This document shows positions 7,401-16,047 of a DNA stretch of 25,455 nucleotides, piece after piece. The stretch's first letter is position 1. Every line of letters starts with the position of its first letter. A model generated the notes under the pieces. That model saw only the letters and a program-made list of their open reading frames with translations, was not told the DNA's origin and searched no databases. The position numbers were made by a program, and so were the translations under genes. This DNA is from an uncultured Butyricicoccus sp. (GTDB lineage: Bacteria > Bacillota > Clostridia > Oscillospirales > Butyricicoccaceae), in assembly GCA_900547195.1 (NCBI GenBank), contig URFQ01000034.1, positions 1 through 25,455 on the forward strand, written 5' to 3'.

Positions 7401-7665
7401 TGATTTCCCCGGAAATGACGAAGCGGGGCGCGCCGCCGGTCGCGGCGCCCGGCAGGCGCATGTCCCCGCGCAGCGTATAAAACCCGTCTTCAGCAGGGGA
7501 GAGGGCCTCTTTCAGCTCCTCCCGCCAGGCCGGATGGGTAAAATCGCCCGTGCCGACGATGGAAATGCCCTTGTTCCTCGCCCAGAAATCCAGATGGGGC
7601 GCGTCGCAGTCGCGGCTGGTGGCGCGGGAATATTTGGAGTGGATGTGCAGGTCTGCAATTTGCAT
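4468..7665 (-). CDS. Endonuclease Q-like PHP nuclease fused to UvrD/PcrA-type helicase
   Basis: This is a 1065-aa two-part DNA repair protein. Residues 1-410 resemble endonuclease Q (the TIGR00375-type PHP family), which nicks DNA 5' of deaminated bases or abasic sites. PHP metal ligands are visible: DLHIH (His7, His9), Asp41/His44, Glu87, His127, His158, SDAH (Asp217, His219). A Cys4 zinc finger follows (Cys273, 276, 289, 292). Residues 455-1065 form an SF1A helicase with Walker A GPGTGKT (477-483), VDEFQD (645-650), GDPDQAIYGFRG (from 672), NYRA, LHGAKGLEF and a YVGMTRA motif VI. QVSLF (416-420) joins the two halves and the protein ends in QLSLF; both resemble beta-clamp-binding motifs. The start is supported by GGAGG eight bases upstream. 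It is the last of three closely packed genes with the DUF218 and ABC-F genes. Confidence 0.9.
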   Translation of the reverse strand: MQIADLHIHSKYSRATSRDCDAPHLDFWARNKGISIVGTGDFTHPAWREELKEALSPAEDGFYTLRGDMRLPGAATGGAPRFVISGEISSIYKKDGKVRKVHNVILLPGLDEAETLAKRLEAIGNIHSDGRPILGLDCRDLLEITLEACPRAVLIPAHIWTPHFSLFGAFSGFDTLEDCFGDLSGEIHALETGLSSDPDMNARVSMLDRYTLVSNSDAHSPGKLGREANLLEIDWSFDALADAIEGRNPDGFCGTVEFFPEEGKYHLDGHRHCGVCLTPAQTLQYGGKCPVCGGKITIGVEHRVEELADRPAGAKREKPFESLAPLPEVIAASTGVRAASGRVQEQYQRLLRELGPEFYILRDAPLADVGRVAGEWVQEGLRRLRAGEVVRKPGFDGQYGVIELLSPAEIGTLGGQVSLFGLPEPPQSVHEDAEQLTLEPVGKAAEFPPSPAPADGLNDEQRAAACTTARVTAVSAGPGTGKTQTLTARIAYMIGTLGIAPSQIVAVTFTNQAAEGLRQRLAQTLGGRRAMRGLTVGTFHAIALARRKARGQGGILLAPDEALALAAQAVRETGWDGAPAKFLQAVSALKNGVDEGHAGLLHEQAAVYDWKLRVSGAVDYDDLLLDELEACKAEKQRKKPCHVLVDEFQDVNDTQYQLARAWSGHGTLFVIGDPDQAIYGFRGASKDCFAQLAEDEPECCPVRLTKNYRAAPEILACAQPVIACNPGGARPLFPTRPAGGVVRMVRAEGPGDEAGFVARDIAQMVGGVDMLAAGRRNAAPASRSFGDIAVLCRTRRQLDRLERTLSRAGIPCVVAGRGEYLSAPCVHGVLCFLRFLRTPQDTIALRSALRAVWGCPEDRIDGFARLYEGMPDEPGAEALSARGAPYAEDGQLRLALREMEALSPILKKAKPVKLLSDWAARYGWAEDADFVRLIQLAAFYKDIPDLLDGVLLGAEGDLLRTSAKKYASGAVTLSTLHGAKGLEFGAVYLCGLARGCIPLESSAQAVDIFEERRLFYVGMTRARDELVLVSQQQPSPFLEEIPAGTYAEERASVRRGSTGVQLSLF

Positions 7666-7685
7666 GGCAACGTCCTCCGTAGGGT

Positions 7686-8441
7686 TTAGAAGTATCGTCC
7701 GGTCACAATCAGGCCGAGCGTGGAGCAGTATTCGCGCAGATGGCTGACCAGCCGCAGCGAGACATAGGGCGTCGGCGCGGGCATGCCCGCGGACTCCAGC
7801 CCAGCCTGCGCCATCAGCCGCCGGGCGCGGGCAAGGTGGAATTCGTTCGTGATGACCGCGGTTTTCTGCCCGGCGAGGTCAAACTCCGCCTTGGCGTTCG
7901 CAATGTTCTGGATGGTGTTGTTCGACTCGTCCTCCACGAGCAGCCGGTTTTCCGGCACGCCCCCCGCCAGCAGGTAATCGCGCATCATATGCGCCTCGGG
8001 CATGATCTCGTCCGGCCCCTGCCCGCCGCAGAGCACCAGCCTCGCGTCCGGATTGTCCTCCAGCAGGCGGGCGGCGACATCAAGCCGGCTTTGCAGCGCG
8101 GCCGAAGGGCGGTCGTCATAAATATGCGCGCCCAGCACGAGCACGTAATCGGCGGCATACACCGCGTCGTCCGTGCGCTCGCCGGACAGGATCAGCCCCT
8201 GGATGGCCACAAACGACGCGAGGAACAGCCCGAACAGCACGCGCCCGAGCACAGCCACCCGGCGGCATGCCGCGCTTTCTTCCGCGCGGGCAACCATGAT
8301 GGCTTCGCCCGCGCAGCCGGTCGCCAGCGCGCCCAGAAACACGGCGCCAAACCGGATGGGCGCCCATGTCAGACATGCTCCGCCCAGCGCCCCGCATACC
8401 GCAGCCATTAATATCCAAATTTTCACTTCCAGCTTATTCAT
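7686..8441 (-). CDS. DUF218/YdcF-family membrane protein
   Basis: This 251-aa protein has three predicted membrane helices (about 8-25, 31-51, 62-84), then a DUF218 domain starting at ADYVLVLGAHIYDDRPS (about 97). Later conserved blocks include VLCGGQGPDE, the motif E-DES-NNTIQNI (SNNTIQN) and NEFHLARA. YdcF/SanA/ElyC relatives sit at the membrane and are linked to envelope integrity or lipid-carrier metabolism; the exact reaction is unknown. Its ATG directly abuts the stop of the ABC-F gene, with GGAAGG inside the end of that gene, and its stop lies 20 bases before the nuclease-helicase gene. The three are probably co-transcribed. The functional link among them is unclear. Confidence 0.88.
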   Translation of the reverse strand: MNKLEVKIWILMAAVCGALGGACLTWAPIRFGAVFLGALATGCAGEAIMVARAEESAACRRVAVLGRVLFGLFLASFVAIQGLILSGERTDDAVYAADYVLVLGAHIYDDRPSAALQSRLDVAARLLEDNPDARLVLCGGQGPDEIMPEAHMMRDYLLAGGVPENRLLVEDESNNTIQNIANAKAEFDLAGQKTAVITNEFHLARARRLMAQAGLESAGMPAPTPYVSLRLVSHLREYCSTLGLIVTGRYF

Positions 8442-10331
<1,890 letters not shown>

Positions 10332-10389
10332 GGTTTCCTTCCTTTTTTACGATTGCGGCTTCCCGGAGGGCGCGCCCCAAAGCGCCGAA

Positions 10390-10419
10390 AAGCCGCGGCG
10401 GTTTTCCCCGCCGCGGCTT
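10390..10419 (-). terminator. Terminator of the GDPD-fold gene
   Basis: The 12-bp perfect stem AAGCCGCGGCGG / CCGCCGCGGCTT has a 6-nt loop. On the minus strand it ends CTTTTC. It separates the GDPD-fold gene from the ABC-F gene. Confidence 0.85.
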
Positions 10420-10431
10420 GGCGCCCCGTGT

Positions 10432-11148
10432 TCAGCCCTCGTCCGGCGCCTGCGGCAGCAGGGAGAACGCCAGATCGGGCCGTTCGGTCTCAATAAAGTT
10501 GACGCCAAGCGCCAGCATGCGCGAAAGCTCCTCTGCGTCCGTGGAGTCGGTGGACGCGAGGAACAGGCCGCAGCGCAGCGCCTCTTCGCACAGTTCCGGG
10601 GTCAGGTGCGCGGGCGCGCCGCGCAGCCCAAACAGCCCGGTTTCCTGCGCCGCCCGGACGAGCGCCACCGCGTCGCCCGGCGCGCCAGGCAGGTCGCCCA
10701 TGATGTGCAGCGCCGGGTTTTTGCGCACCGCCGCCGCTGCGGCCGCCGGGTCCAGCCCGCCGAAATAGGCGTTGTCGAGATAGTCAGCGTGGCTGAGCGC
10801 AATCTTCACCTGCGGGCACACCGCAGGGTTTTTGAGATCCACGCAGATTTTTGCCGCGCAGGATTTGGCCAGCTCAATGGCCTGCCCTACGGCGACAATT
10901 TTGGGGAAAAAGCGGCGCAGCTCGATAAAATCGGCCTCGCCGACCGCATGGAACGTGCCGTCCGCACTGCGGAAGCCGCTGCGCGAACACAGCACGGCAA
11001 TGCCGTCCCTTGTCATGTCCAGGGGGAGGGTGCAGCCTGTCGCGCCGCCCTCGTTGCCCGCCATGATGGACTCCAAGCTGTCCGGGTCGGTATACATGCA
11101 GCCGGGCGCGGACACGATAAACTGGTCTCGATTGGTATAATGCATCAT
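10432..11148 (-). CDS. GDPD-fold protein lacking catalytic residues (probable pseudoenzyme)
   Basis: The 238-aa protein has the outline of a glycerophosphodiester phosphodiesterase TIM barrel: LDMTRDGIAVL near 43-53 in the place of the usual E-D-T-DG-V block, barrel strands such as ICVDLKNP, and the characteristic C-terminal end LGVNFIETERPDL. The metal and catalytic residues are missing. The N-terminal HRG is APG (14-16), the E-x-D motif is PLD (42-44), and the HD pair after the DG motif is CS (54-55). The protein is therefore unlikely to hydrolyse glycerophosphodiesters and may bind a ligand or have another role. The start follows AGAGGCG. It lies 74 bases after the cyclophilin gene and is closed by its own terminator. 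Confidence 0.75.
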   Translation of the reverse strand: MMHYTNRDQFIVSAPGCMYTDPDSLESIMAGNEGGATGCTLPLDMTRDGIAVLCSRSGFRSADGTFHAVGEADFIELRRFFPKIVAVGQAIELAKSCAAKICVDLKNPAVCPQVKIALSHADYLDNAYFGGLDPAAAAAAVRKNPALHIMGDLPGAPGDAVALVRAAQETGLFGLRGAPAHLTPELCEEALRCGLFLASTDSTDAEELSRMLALGVNFIETERPDLAFSLLPQAPDEG

Positions 11149-11222
11149 TGAAATGCGCCTCTTTTGGGATGGGTTCAGATAAAAGCCTGCTCCTTACCGG
11201 TGAAAGAGCGATTTTACGGTCT

Positions 11223-11741
11223 TTAAACGGTCTCCGGCTCGGGATAGTCCACGCCGAAGGTCTCGACGGTGACGGTCTTCATGGCCTGCTTTGCGCGCGG
11301 GCGGTCATGCCAGTCGCGGGGGGTGCTCACGATCGCGTCCACCGCATCCATGCCCTCGGTGACCATGCCGAAAGCAGCGTACTCGCCGTCCAGATGGGGG
11401 GAAGTCTCGGTCATGATGAAGAACTGGGAGCCGGCGGAATCGGGGATGGCCGTGCGCGCCATGGACAGCACGCCGCGGGTGTGCGCCAGGTCGTTCTGGA
11501 ACCCATTCGAGGTAAATTCGCCGCGGATCTCATAGCCCGGGCCGCCCACGCCGGTGCCTTCCGGGTCGCCGCCCTGGATCATGAAGCCCGGGATGACGCG
11601 GTGGAAGATCAGGCCGTCATAGAAGCCCTTTTTTGCGAGGGAAATAAAGTTGTTCACCGTGTTCGGCGCAACCTCGGGGTACAGCTCGGCCTTGATGACG
11701 TCGCCGTTTTCCATTTCGATGGTAACAATCGGATTTGCCAT
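11223..11741 (-). CDS. Peptidyl-prolyl cis-trans isomerase, cyclophilin type
   Basis: This 172-aa single-domain cyclophilin catalyses proline cis-trans isomerisation. It has no signal peptide, so it is probably cytoplasmic. Active-site blocks are clear: FHRVIPGFMIQGGD with the catalytic Arg, GVLSMART, and SQFFIMTETSPHLDG, then AAFGMVTEGMDAVDAI. The GYEIRGEF insert is typical of bacterial PpiB-type enzymes. AGGAG lies about ten bases ahead of the ATG, slightly far but the only ribosome binding site there. A promoter is visible at 11805-11833. The neighbouring GDPD-fold gene on the same strand may be read from it. Confidence 0.95.
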   Translation of the reverse strand: MANPIVTIEMENGDVIKAELYPEVAPNTVNNFISLAKKGFYDGLIFHRVIPGFMIQGGDPEGTGVGGPGYEIRGEFTSNGFQNDLAHTRGVLSMARTAIPDSAGSQFFIMTETSPHLDGEYAAFGMVTEGMDAVDAIVSTPRDWHDRPRAKQAMKTVTVETFGVDYPEPETV

Positions 11742-11804
11742 GTATTATACACTCCTAATCACAAAATCATTTTCCGCACAGCCGCGGATTCCGAATCAAT
11801 ATAT

Positions 11805-11833
11805 ATTTTAACAAAGGATGGGGATTGATACAA
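11805..11833 (-). promoter_or_regulatory. Promoter of the cyclophilin gene
   Basis: On the minus strand there is -35 TTGTAT (11828-11833), a 17-bp spacer and -10 TAAAAT (11805-11810), in an AT-rich stretch otherwise rare in this region. Confidence 0.55.
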
Positions 11834-11894
11834 GGGAAAGCAGGGCTTTTTTCTAATTTTCTATGGGCTGGGCAGGGGACATCCAGCGCCCGGC

Positions 11895-11947
11895 GGCAAT
11901 GTGCCAAATTTCCGTGTGTCCCGCCCCCCGCGCTTTGGCACATTGCC
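11895..11947. repeat. 14-bp inverted repeat, each arm itself a GGCA-N3-TGCC palindrome
   Basis: GGCAATGTGCCAAA (11895-11908) and TTTGGCACATTGCC (11934-11947) are perfect inverted copies 25 bases apart. Each arm contains GGCA-N3-TGCC, a ready dimer-binding site. The right arm ends 22 bases upstream of the extended -10 promoter at 11970-11978, so the pair may be two operators. Confidence 0.7.
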
Positions 11948-11969
11948 ACTGGGTTTTTGGCAGGAATTT

Positions 11970-11978
11970 TGCTATACT
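11970..11978 (+). promoter_or_regulatory. Extended -10 promoter of the eight-helix membrane protein gene
   Basis: TG-C-TATACT at 11970-11978 is an extended -10 element; the -35 region (TGGGTT at 17 bp) is poor. It is about 50 bases ahead of the ATG at 12028. Confidence 0.5.
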
Positions 11979-12027
11979 AATTGTATCTATGATTTTGCAA
12001 TCCCGCATCCGGGGAAGGAGAATTCCC

Positions 12028-12921
12028 ATGAAACTGAAAGCATCGATTCCGGTTCTGGTCGGTGTGGCGGCGCTCGCGGGCGCGGCGCTGCGCGGCTGGA
12101 ACCTCATGAATGGTTACGAAGCCGGCACCCATCTGCCGGTGCACGGCGACCCGGCGGAAACCGGCCTGATTGCGCTGAGCGCCGTCATGGCGGCCGTCCT
12201 GCTCGCCGCCGCGTTCGGGTACCGCAAAAACCGCGGGATCCCGTTCGAAACTGCATTCGCGGGCAGCGGTACGCCGTTTCAGGCGCTGTCCGCCGCCGCC
12301 GGGCTGGTGATGATGGCAGCGGGCGCGGCCGGCCTGTATGTGACCGTATCCGGCGGCCCGGCCCCGGCCGCCGACCCGGAAACCCTGATATTTACCCAAA
12401 CCTCGCCGCTCGCAAACCTGCCAATGATCCCGCTGTGGATTCTGTCCATCCTTACCGGCGGCTGCTTTATCGGCATTGCCGCCGCGCTCCGCCGCAAAAC
12501 CATCACCGAATCGACTGCGGCGCTGACCATTGTGCCCATGTTCTGGGCGTGCTTTGACCTCATCATCACCTTTAAGGACAACGGCGCGTCGCCCTTTGTA
12601 GGGCTGTATGGGTTTGAGCTGCTGGCGGCCATCCTGCTAACCTATGCGTTTTATTCGCTCGCCGGGTTCCTGTATTCGACCGCAAGCCCGGCCCGCTTTA
12701 TCTTTTCCGCCGGGCTCGCCGCCATCCTGTGCGTTTCCTGTGTGGGCGGCGCGGGGATTTCGCTGGCGTCGGGCGCGGCGGCCATCTCTTTTTCCGCGGA
12801 AACCCTGCTGCGGTACGCCTGCTTCCTCGCGTCGGGTGTATGGCTGTTCGCCATGCTTGTCCTGCTCGCGCGCAGCACGGCGGGGGAGGCCACGCACGCG
12901 GGCAATGAACAATCGCGTTAA
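12028..12921 (+). CDS. Multi-pass membrane protein, 297 aa, unknown function
   Basis: I do not recognise the family. The start at 12028 is set by GGAAGGAG (12013-12020); longer in-frame openings to 11863 would run through the promoter and dyad. About eight hydrophobic helices are visible, beginning with ASIPVLVGVAALAGAAL and ending with YACFLASGVWLFAMLVLLA. Loops are short and there is no cytoplasmic domain. The composition is very Ala-rich, with a few Trp, Phe and Tyr at helix ends. The gene has its own promoter with a conspicuous dyad upstream (11895-11947), and a terminator starts over its stop codon (12920-12947). It therefore seems to be a separately controlled single-gene unit, not part of the MBOAT operon. 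Confidence 0.82.
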   Translation: MKLKASIPVLVGVAALAGAALRGWNLMNGYEAGTHLPVHGDPAETGLIALSAVMAAVLLAAAFGYRKNRGIPFETAFAGSGTPFQALSAAAGLVMMAAGAAGLYVTVSGGPAPAADPETLIFTQTSPLANLPMIPLWILSILTGGCFIGIAAALRRKTITESTAALTIVPMFWACFDLIITFKDNGASPFVGLYGFELLAAILLTYAFYSLAGFLYSTASPARFIFSAGLAAILCVSCVGGAGISLASGAAAISFSAETLLRYACFLASGVWLFAMLVLLARSTAGEATHAGNEQSR

Positions 12922-12947
12922 AATCCTGCTAAGTTTTGCAGGATTTT
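12920..12947 (+). terminator. Terminator at the end of the membrane protein gene
   Basis: The 10-bp perfect stem AAAATCCTGC (12920-12929) / GCAGGATTTT (12938-12947) has an 8-nt loop and a T-rich 3' arm, immediately at the stop codon. Confidence 0.75.
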
Positions 12948-12956
12948 CCGCTTTGG

Positions 12957-12985
12957 TTGCAATGTTTTTCCGTATTTGGTACAAT
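12957..12985 (+). promoter_or_regulatory. Promoter of the MBOAT operon
   Basis: There is -35 TTGCAA (12957-12962), a 17-bp spacer and -10 TACAAT (12980-12985), about 48 bases ahead of the MBOAT start. Confidence 0.7.
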
Positions 12986-13033
12986 AAAAGCAGCAATGCG
13001 TCTTCCCTAAATCCAACCGAATGAGGACATGCC

Positions 13034-14542
13034 ATGATCTTCAATTCCCTGCAATTCCTGATTTTTTTCCCGCTCGTCACGCTGCTGTATTTCGCATTTC
13101 CGCAGCGTGTGCGCTGGATGTGGCTGCTCGTCGCCAGCTATTATTTTTACATGTGCTGGAACCCGCGCTACGCGGTGCTGATCGCCGCCTCGACAGTCAT
13201 CACCTTCCTCAGCGGCATCCTGATCGATCGCGAAAACCGTGTGGCCGACGAAGGAAAACGGAAACGCCGCAAAAAGCTGTGGGTGGCCCTGAGTTTTCTT
13301 TTAAACCTCGCCATCCTGTTTTTCTTTAAATACTGGGGGTTTTTCTCCGACAATATCGTCGCGCTCGGCGGCCTTGCCGGGGTTTCGATCGAGTTGCCCA
13401 AATTTGACGTGCTGCTGCCGGTTGGCATCTCGTTTTACACCTTCCAGGCGCTCAGCTACACCATGGACGTATACCGCGGCGAGATTTACGCGGAGCGCAA
13501 CCTCTTCAAATACGCGCTCTTCGTGTCGTTTTTCCCGCAGCTGGTCGCGGGGCCTATCGAGCGCTCCAAAAACCTGCTGGTTCAGGTCAACGAACCGCAT
13601 TCCTTCGACCCCGACCGCGTGCGCGACGGCCTTCTGCTGATGCTCTGGGGGTTCTTCCAAAAGGTCGTCGTTGCCGACCGCATCGGAGCGCTGGTCGACC
13701 ACGTGTACAACCACTGGAACGAGGTCGCGGGAATCTCGATCGTTGTGGCAACCGTTCTGTTCGCGGTGCAGATCTATTGCGATTTCGGCGGCTATTCCGA
13801 CATCGCCATCGGCGCCGCGCAGGTGCTCGGGTTTTCGCTGATGAAAAACTTCAACCAGCCGTATTTATCCAAATCGTGCGGCGAGTTCTGGCACCGCTGG
13901 CATATTTCGCTTTCCTCCTGGTTTCGCGATTACCTGTACATCCCGCTCGGCGGCAACCGCAAGGGCAAATGGCGCAAATGTTTCAACAACCTGGCCACGT
14001 TCGCTGTGTCCGGCCTGTGGCACGGCGCGCAGTGGAGCTATGTCGCCTGGGGCGGCCTGAACGGCCTGTACCAGGTCGTTGGGGACATCCTGAAGCCTGT
14101 GCGCCTCAAGATGCTTTCCGCTCTGCACATCAACCGCGAAAGCCGGATCTGGTCCGCCCTGCGCATGGTGCTGACCTTTTGCCTGATTGATTTTGCATGG
14201 CTGTTTTTCCGTGCGCCGTCGTTCCTGACCGGCGTGGCGATGATCCGCCGCGCGGTGACCTGCCTGTGGCCGGACGCGCTGTTCACCGTGGGCGTGGACG
14301 GTTCGCTCGGCCTGTATACCCTCGGCCTGGATGTTGCCGACTTCTGGCTGGCGATGGCCTGTATCCTGATCCTTGCGGCCGCGGACATCATCAAGGAAAA
14401 ACGCCCCATCCGGCCCTATATCGCCCGCCTGCCGCTGGCGCCGCGCTGGATCGTCTACTTTGCCTGCCTGTACGCCATCCTGATTTTCGGCGCGTACGGC
14501 CCGGGCTTCGATGCCGCAGCGTTCATCTATTTCCAGTTCTAA
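13034..14542 (+). CDS. MBOAT family O-acyltransferase (AlgI-like)
   Basis: This is a 502-aa polytopic membrane acyltransferase that moves acyl (usually acetyl) groups across the membrane to an extracellular polymer. The AlgI/DltB-type core is clear: LLPVGISFYTFQALSYTMDVYRG (from 127), FPQLVAGPIER (167-177), CDFGGYSDIAIG (249-260), FWHRWHISLSSWFRDYLYIPLGGN (285-308) and SGLWHG, whose His330 is the conserved MBOAT histidine. The start follows GAGGA at about 13023. The next gene begins 12 bases after its stop and encodes an SGNH-fold protein, the usual partner of such transporters. Whether the acceptor is an exopolysaccharide, teichoic acid or another glycan cannot be told, as no glycan synthesis genes lie nearby. 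Confidence 0.93.
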   Translation: MIFNSLQFLIFFPLVTLLYFAFPQRVRWMWLLVASYYFYMCWNPRYAVLIAASTVITFLSGILIDRENRVADEGKRKRRKKLWVALSFLLNLAILFFFKYWGFFSDNIVALGGLAGVSIELPKFDVLLPVGISFYTFQALSYTMDVYRGEIYAERNLFKYALFVSFFPQLVAGPIERSKNLLVQVNEPHSFDPDRVRDGLLLMLWGFFQKVVVADRIGALVDHVYNHWNEVAGISIVVATVLFAVQIYCDFGGYSDIAIGAAQVLGFSLMKNFNQPYLSKSCGEFWHRWHISLSSWFRDYLYIPLGGNRKGKWRKCFNNLATFAVSGLWHGAQWSYVAWGGLNGLYQVVGDILKPVRLKMLSALHINRESRIWSALRMVLTFCLIDFAWLFFRAPSFLTGVAMIRRAVTCLWPDALFTVGVDGSLGLYTLGLDVADFWLAMACILILAAADIIKEKRPIRPYIARLPLAPRWIVYFACLYAILIFGAYGPGFDAAAFIYFQF

Positions 14543-14554
14543 GGAGGCCGCCCC

Positions 14555-15634
14555 ATGAGCAAAAACAAAAAGTTCTTCTTGCAGGCGGTTGCTTTCTGCC
14601 TGCTCTTCGCGGCCACCTTTTTTCCCATCCAGGAGGTTTTTGCGCGGAAATCGCTTGAAAAGCCATGGGATATGACGAACAAAATCTCGGGGTTCTACAA
14701 CGAGCCGGAGAACGAGTTTTCGGTGATGATATTCGGTTCGTCGCACGCCTATGCGTCGTTTTCCCCGCTGGAAATCTGGAAGCAGACCGGCGTGAAAAGC
14801 TATGTCTTTGCCACCCAGATGCAGCCGATGTGGGCGAGCGTCGCGTATCTGAAGGAAGCGCTCAAAACCCAAAAGCCCGAACTTGTAATTTTTGAGTGCA
14901 ATATGCTCTATGAGGACAGCGAATACGCGGCAGAGGGCACCAATTACTCGTTTATGGACGATATCCCGCTGAGCATGAACAAAATCGCGCTCGCGCAGGC
15001 GTCTGCCGAAAAAGGGGGGCGTTTTCCGCTGGTGTTCAACTTCGTCAAATATCATTCCCGCTGGGCAAGCCTGACCGCCGAGGATTTTTCCTTCCGCCGC
15101 AGCGCGGTACGCGACCCGTACAAGGGCTTTGTCATTCTGCCGCCCAAGGTCGGCGGCGACCGCATTGACCGCTGGGATCTCACGGGCGTGACCGAACCGC
15201 TGCCGCTTGGGGAAAAGAATTTGCAGTATCTGCGCGAATTTATCGAAATCTGCCAGCAAAACGGCATCGATTTGTGGCTAACCAAGGCGCCATGCAATAT
15301 TGCCCCGGAAAACTATCAGAAGATGCTGGCCGTGGCCGCGATTGCCGGCGAATACGGCATACCGTTTGACGATTTCAACAGCCAGGAAACCTATGACGCC
15401 ATCGGCATCACCGCGGACAGCAACTTTTTCGACCAGCGCCACATGGACGTCGTGGGCGCGGCCCGCTTTAACGACTATTTCATCCCGTTGCTGTCAGCGC
15501 GCTACCCGGATCTTCCCACCGACCCGGACGACGCGGCGTGGCAGGCCGATTATGAAGCGTATCTCGAAGAATGCGCGCACGCGATTGCAAACCCGGTCCC
15601 GGGCAAAACGACCACTGCCGCCGAGGATCAGTAA
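14555..15634 (+). CDS. SGNH-fold (AlgJ/DltD-like) partner of the MBOAT acyltransferase
   Basis: The 359-aa protein is anchored by one N-terminal hydrophobic segment (about 7-30), which places its domain outside the membrane. GSSH at 61-64 carries the SGNH nucleophile serine, and DQRH (Asp293, His296) near the C terminus gives the Asp-His pair. QPMWASVAYLKEALKTQKPELVIFE is the typical second block of this MBOAT-associated family. It probably transfers or receives acyl groups exported by the upstream MBOAT protein. AAGGAGG lies seven bases before the ATG. The C-terminal 40 residues are charged and probably flexible. The order MBOAT then SGNH protein, with a 12-base gap, matches many bacterial polysaccharide O-acetylation pairs. 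Confidence 0.88.
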   Translation: MSKNKKFFLQAVAFCLLFAATFFPIQEVFARKSLEKPWDMTNKISGFYNEPENEFSVMIFGSSHAYASFSPLEIWKQTGVKSYVFATQMQPMWASVAYLKEALKTQKPELVIFECNMLYEDSEYAAEGTNYSFMDDIPLSMNKIALAQASAEKGGRFPLVFNFVKYHSRWASLTAEDFSFRRSAVRDPYKGFVILPPKVGGDRIDRWDLTGVTEPLPLGEKNLQYLREFIEICQQNGIDLWLTKAPCNIAPENYQKMLAVAAIAGEYGIPFDDFNSQETYDAIGITADSNFFDQRHMDVVGAARFNDYFIPLLSARYPDLPTDPDDAAWQADYEAYLEECAHAIANPVPGKTTTAAEDQ

Positions 15635-15647
15635 AGGAGAGAATACG

Positions 15648-16004
15648 ATGGCAACCTTCATCTGTTACGAAAAATGCACCACCTGCAAAAAGGCGCAGAA
15701 ATGGCTGGACGACGCCGGCATCGCCTATGACCTGCGCCCCATCAAGGAGCACAACCCCACCGCAGACGAGCTGCGCGCCTGGCATGCCGCAAGCGGTCTG
15801 CCGCTCAAGCGGTTCTTCAACACCTCCGGACAGCTTTACCGGGGCATGGAGCTTTCCAAAAAGCTGCCGGGCATGTCCGAGGACGAGCAGCTTGCCCTGC
15901 TTGCGACCGACGGCATGCTGGTGAAGCGTCCGCTTTTTGTGGACGGAGATACCGTGCTCGTGGGCTTCAAGGAAGCCGATTGGGCGGAAAAGCTGAAAAA
16001 GTAA
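15648..16004 (+). CDS. ArsC/Spx-superfamily thioredoxin-fold protein (YusI-like)
   Basis: This small protein of 118 aa has the arsenate-reductase-like thioredoxin fold. The N-terminal redox motif reads KCTTCKKAQKWL (Cys10, Cys13). Conserved blocks FFNTSGQLYRG, LLATDGMLVKRPL and VGFKEADW match the YusI/YffB-type branch more closely than Spx itself. The Arg of RPL fits the ArsC-type thiol/anion site. The function of this branch is poorly known; it is usually annotated as an arsenate reductase family protein, and no other ars genes are nearby. AAAGGAGAG precedes the ATG and the gap to the SGNH gene is 13 bases, so it is probably the last gene of that operon. It ends at the terminator 16014-16047. 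Confidence 0.88.
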   Translation: MATFICYEKCTTCKKAQKWLDDAGIAYDLRPIKEHNPTADELRAWHAASGLPLKRFFNTSGQLYRGMELSKKLPGMSEDEQLALLATDGMLVKRPLFVDGDTVLVGFKEADWAEKLKK

Positions 16005-16013
16005 ATCTGTGCA

Positions 16014-16047
16014 CAAAAAAGCCTTCCCGCTTGGGAAGGCTTTTTTT
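16014..16047. terminator. Bidirectional terminator between convergent genes
   Basis: The perfect AAAAAAGCCTTCCC / GGGAAGGCTTTTTT stem has a GCTT tetraloop (16029-16032), with a T tract reaching the stop codon of the minus-strand gene at 16047. Confidence 0.92.

Noticed and set aside
12905..13024. 39-aa frame starting MNNRVKILLSFAGFSALV
   Set aside because: It spans the perfect terminator stem 12920-12947 and the MBOAT promoter, and its only Shine-Dalgarno-like sequence is about 14 bases off. Its hydrophobic look comes from T-rich DNA.
13865..15259. 464-codon frame antisense to the MBOAT and SGNH genes
   Set aside because: It is a GC-rich shadow of two well-recognised genes. The protein is Arg/His/Gln-rich without motifs.
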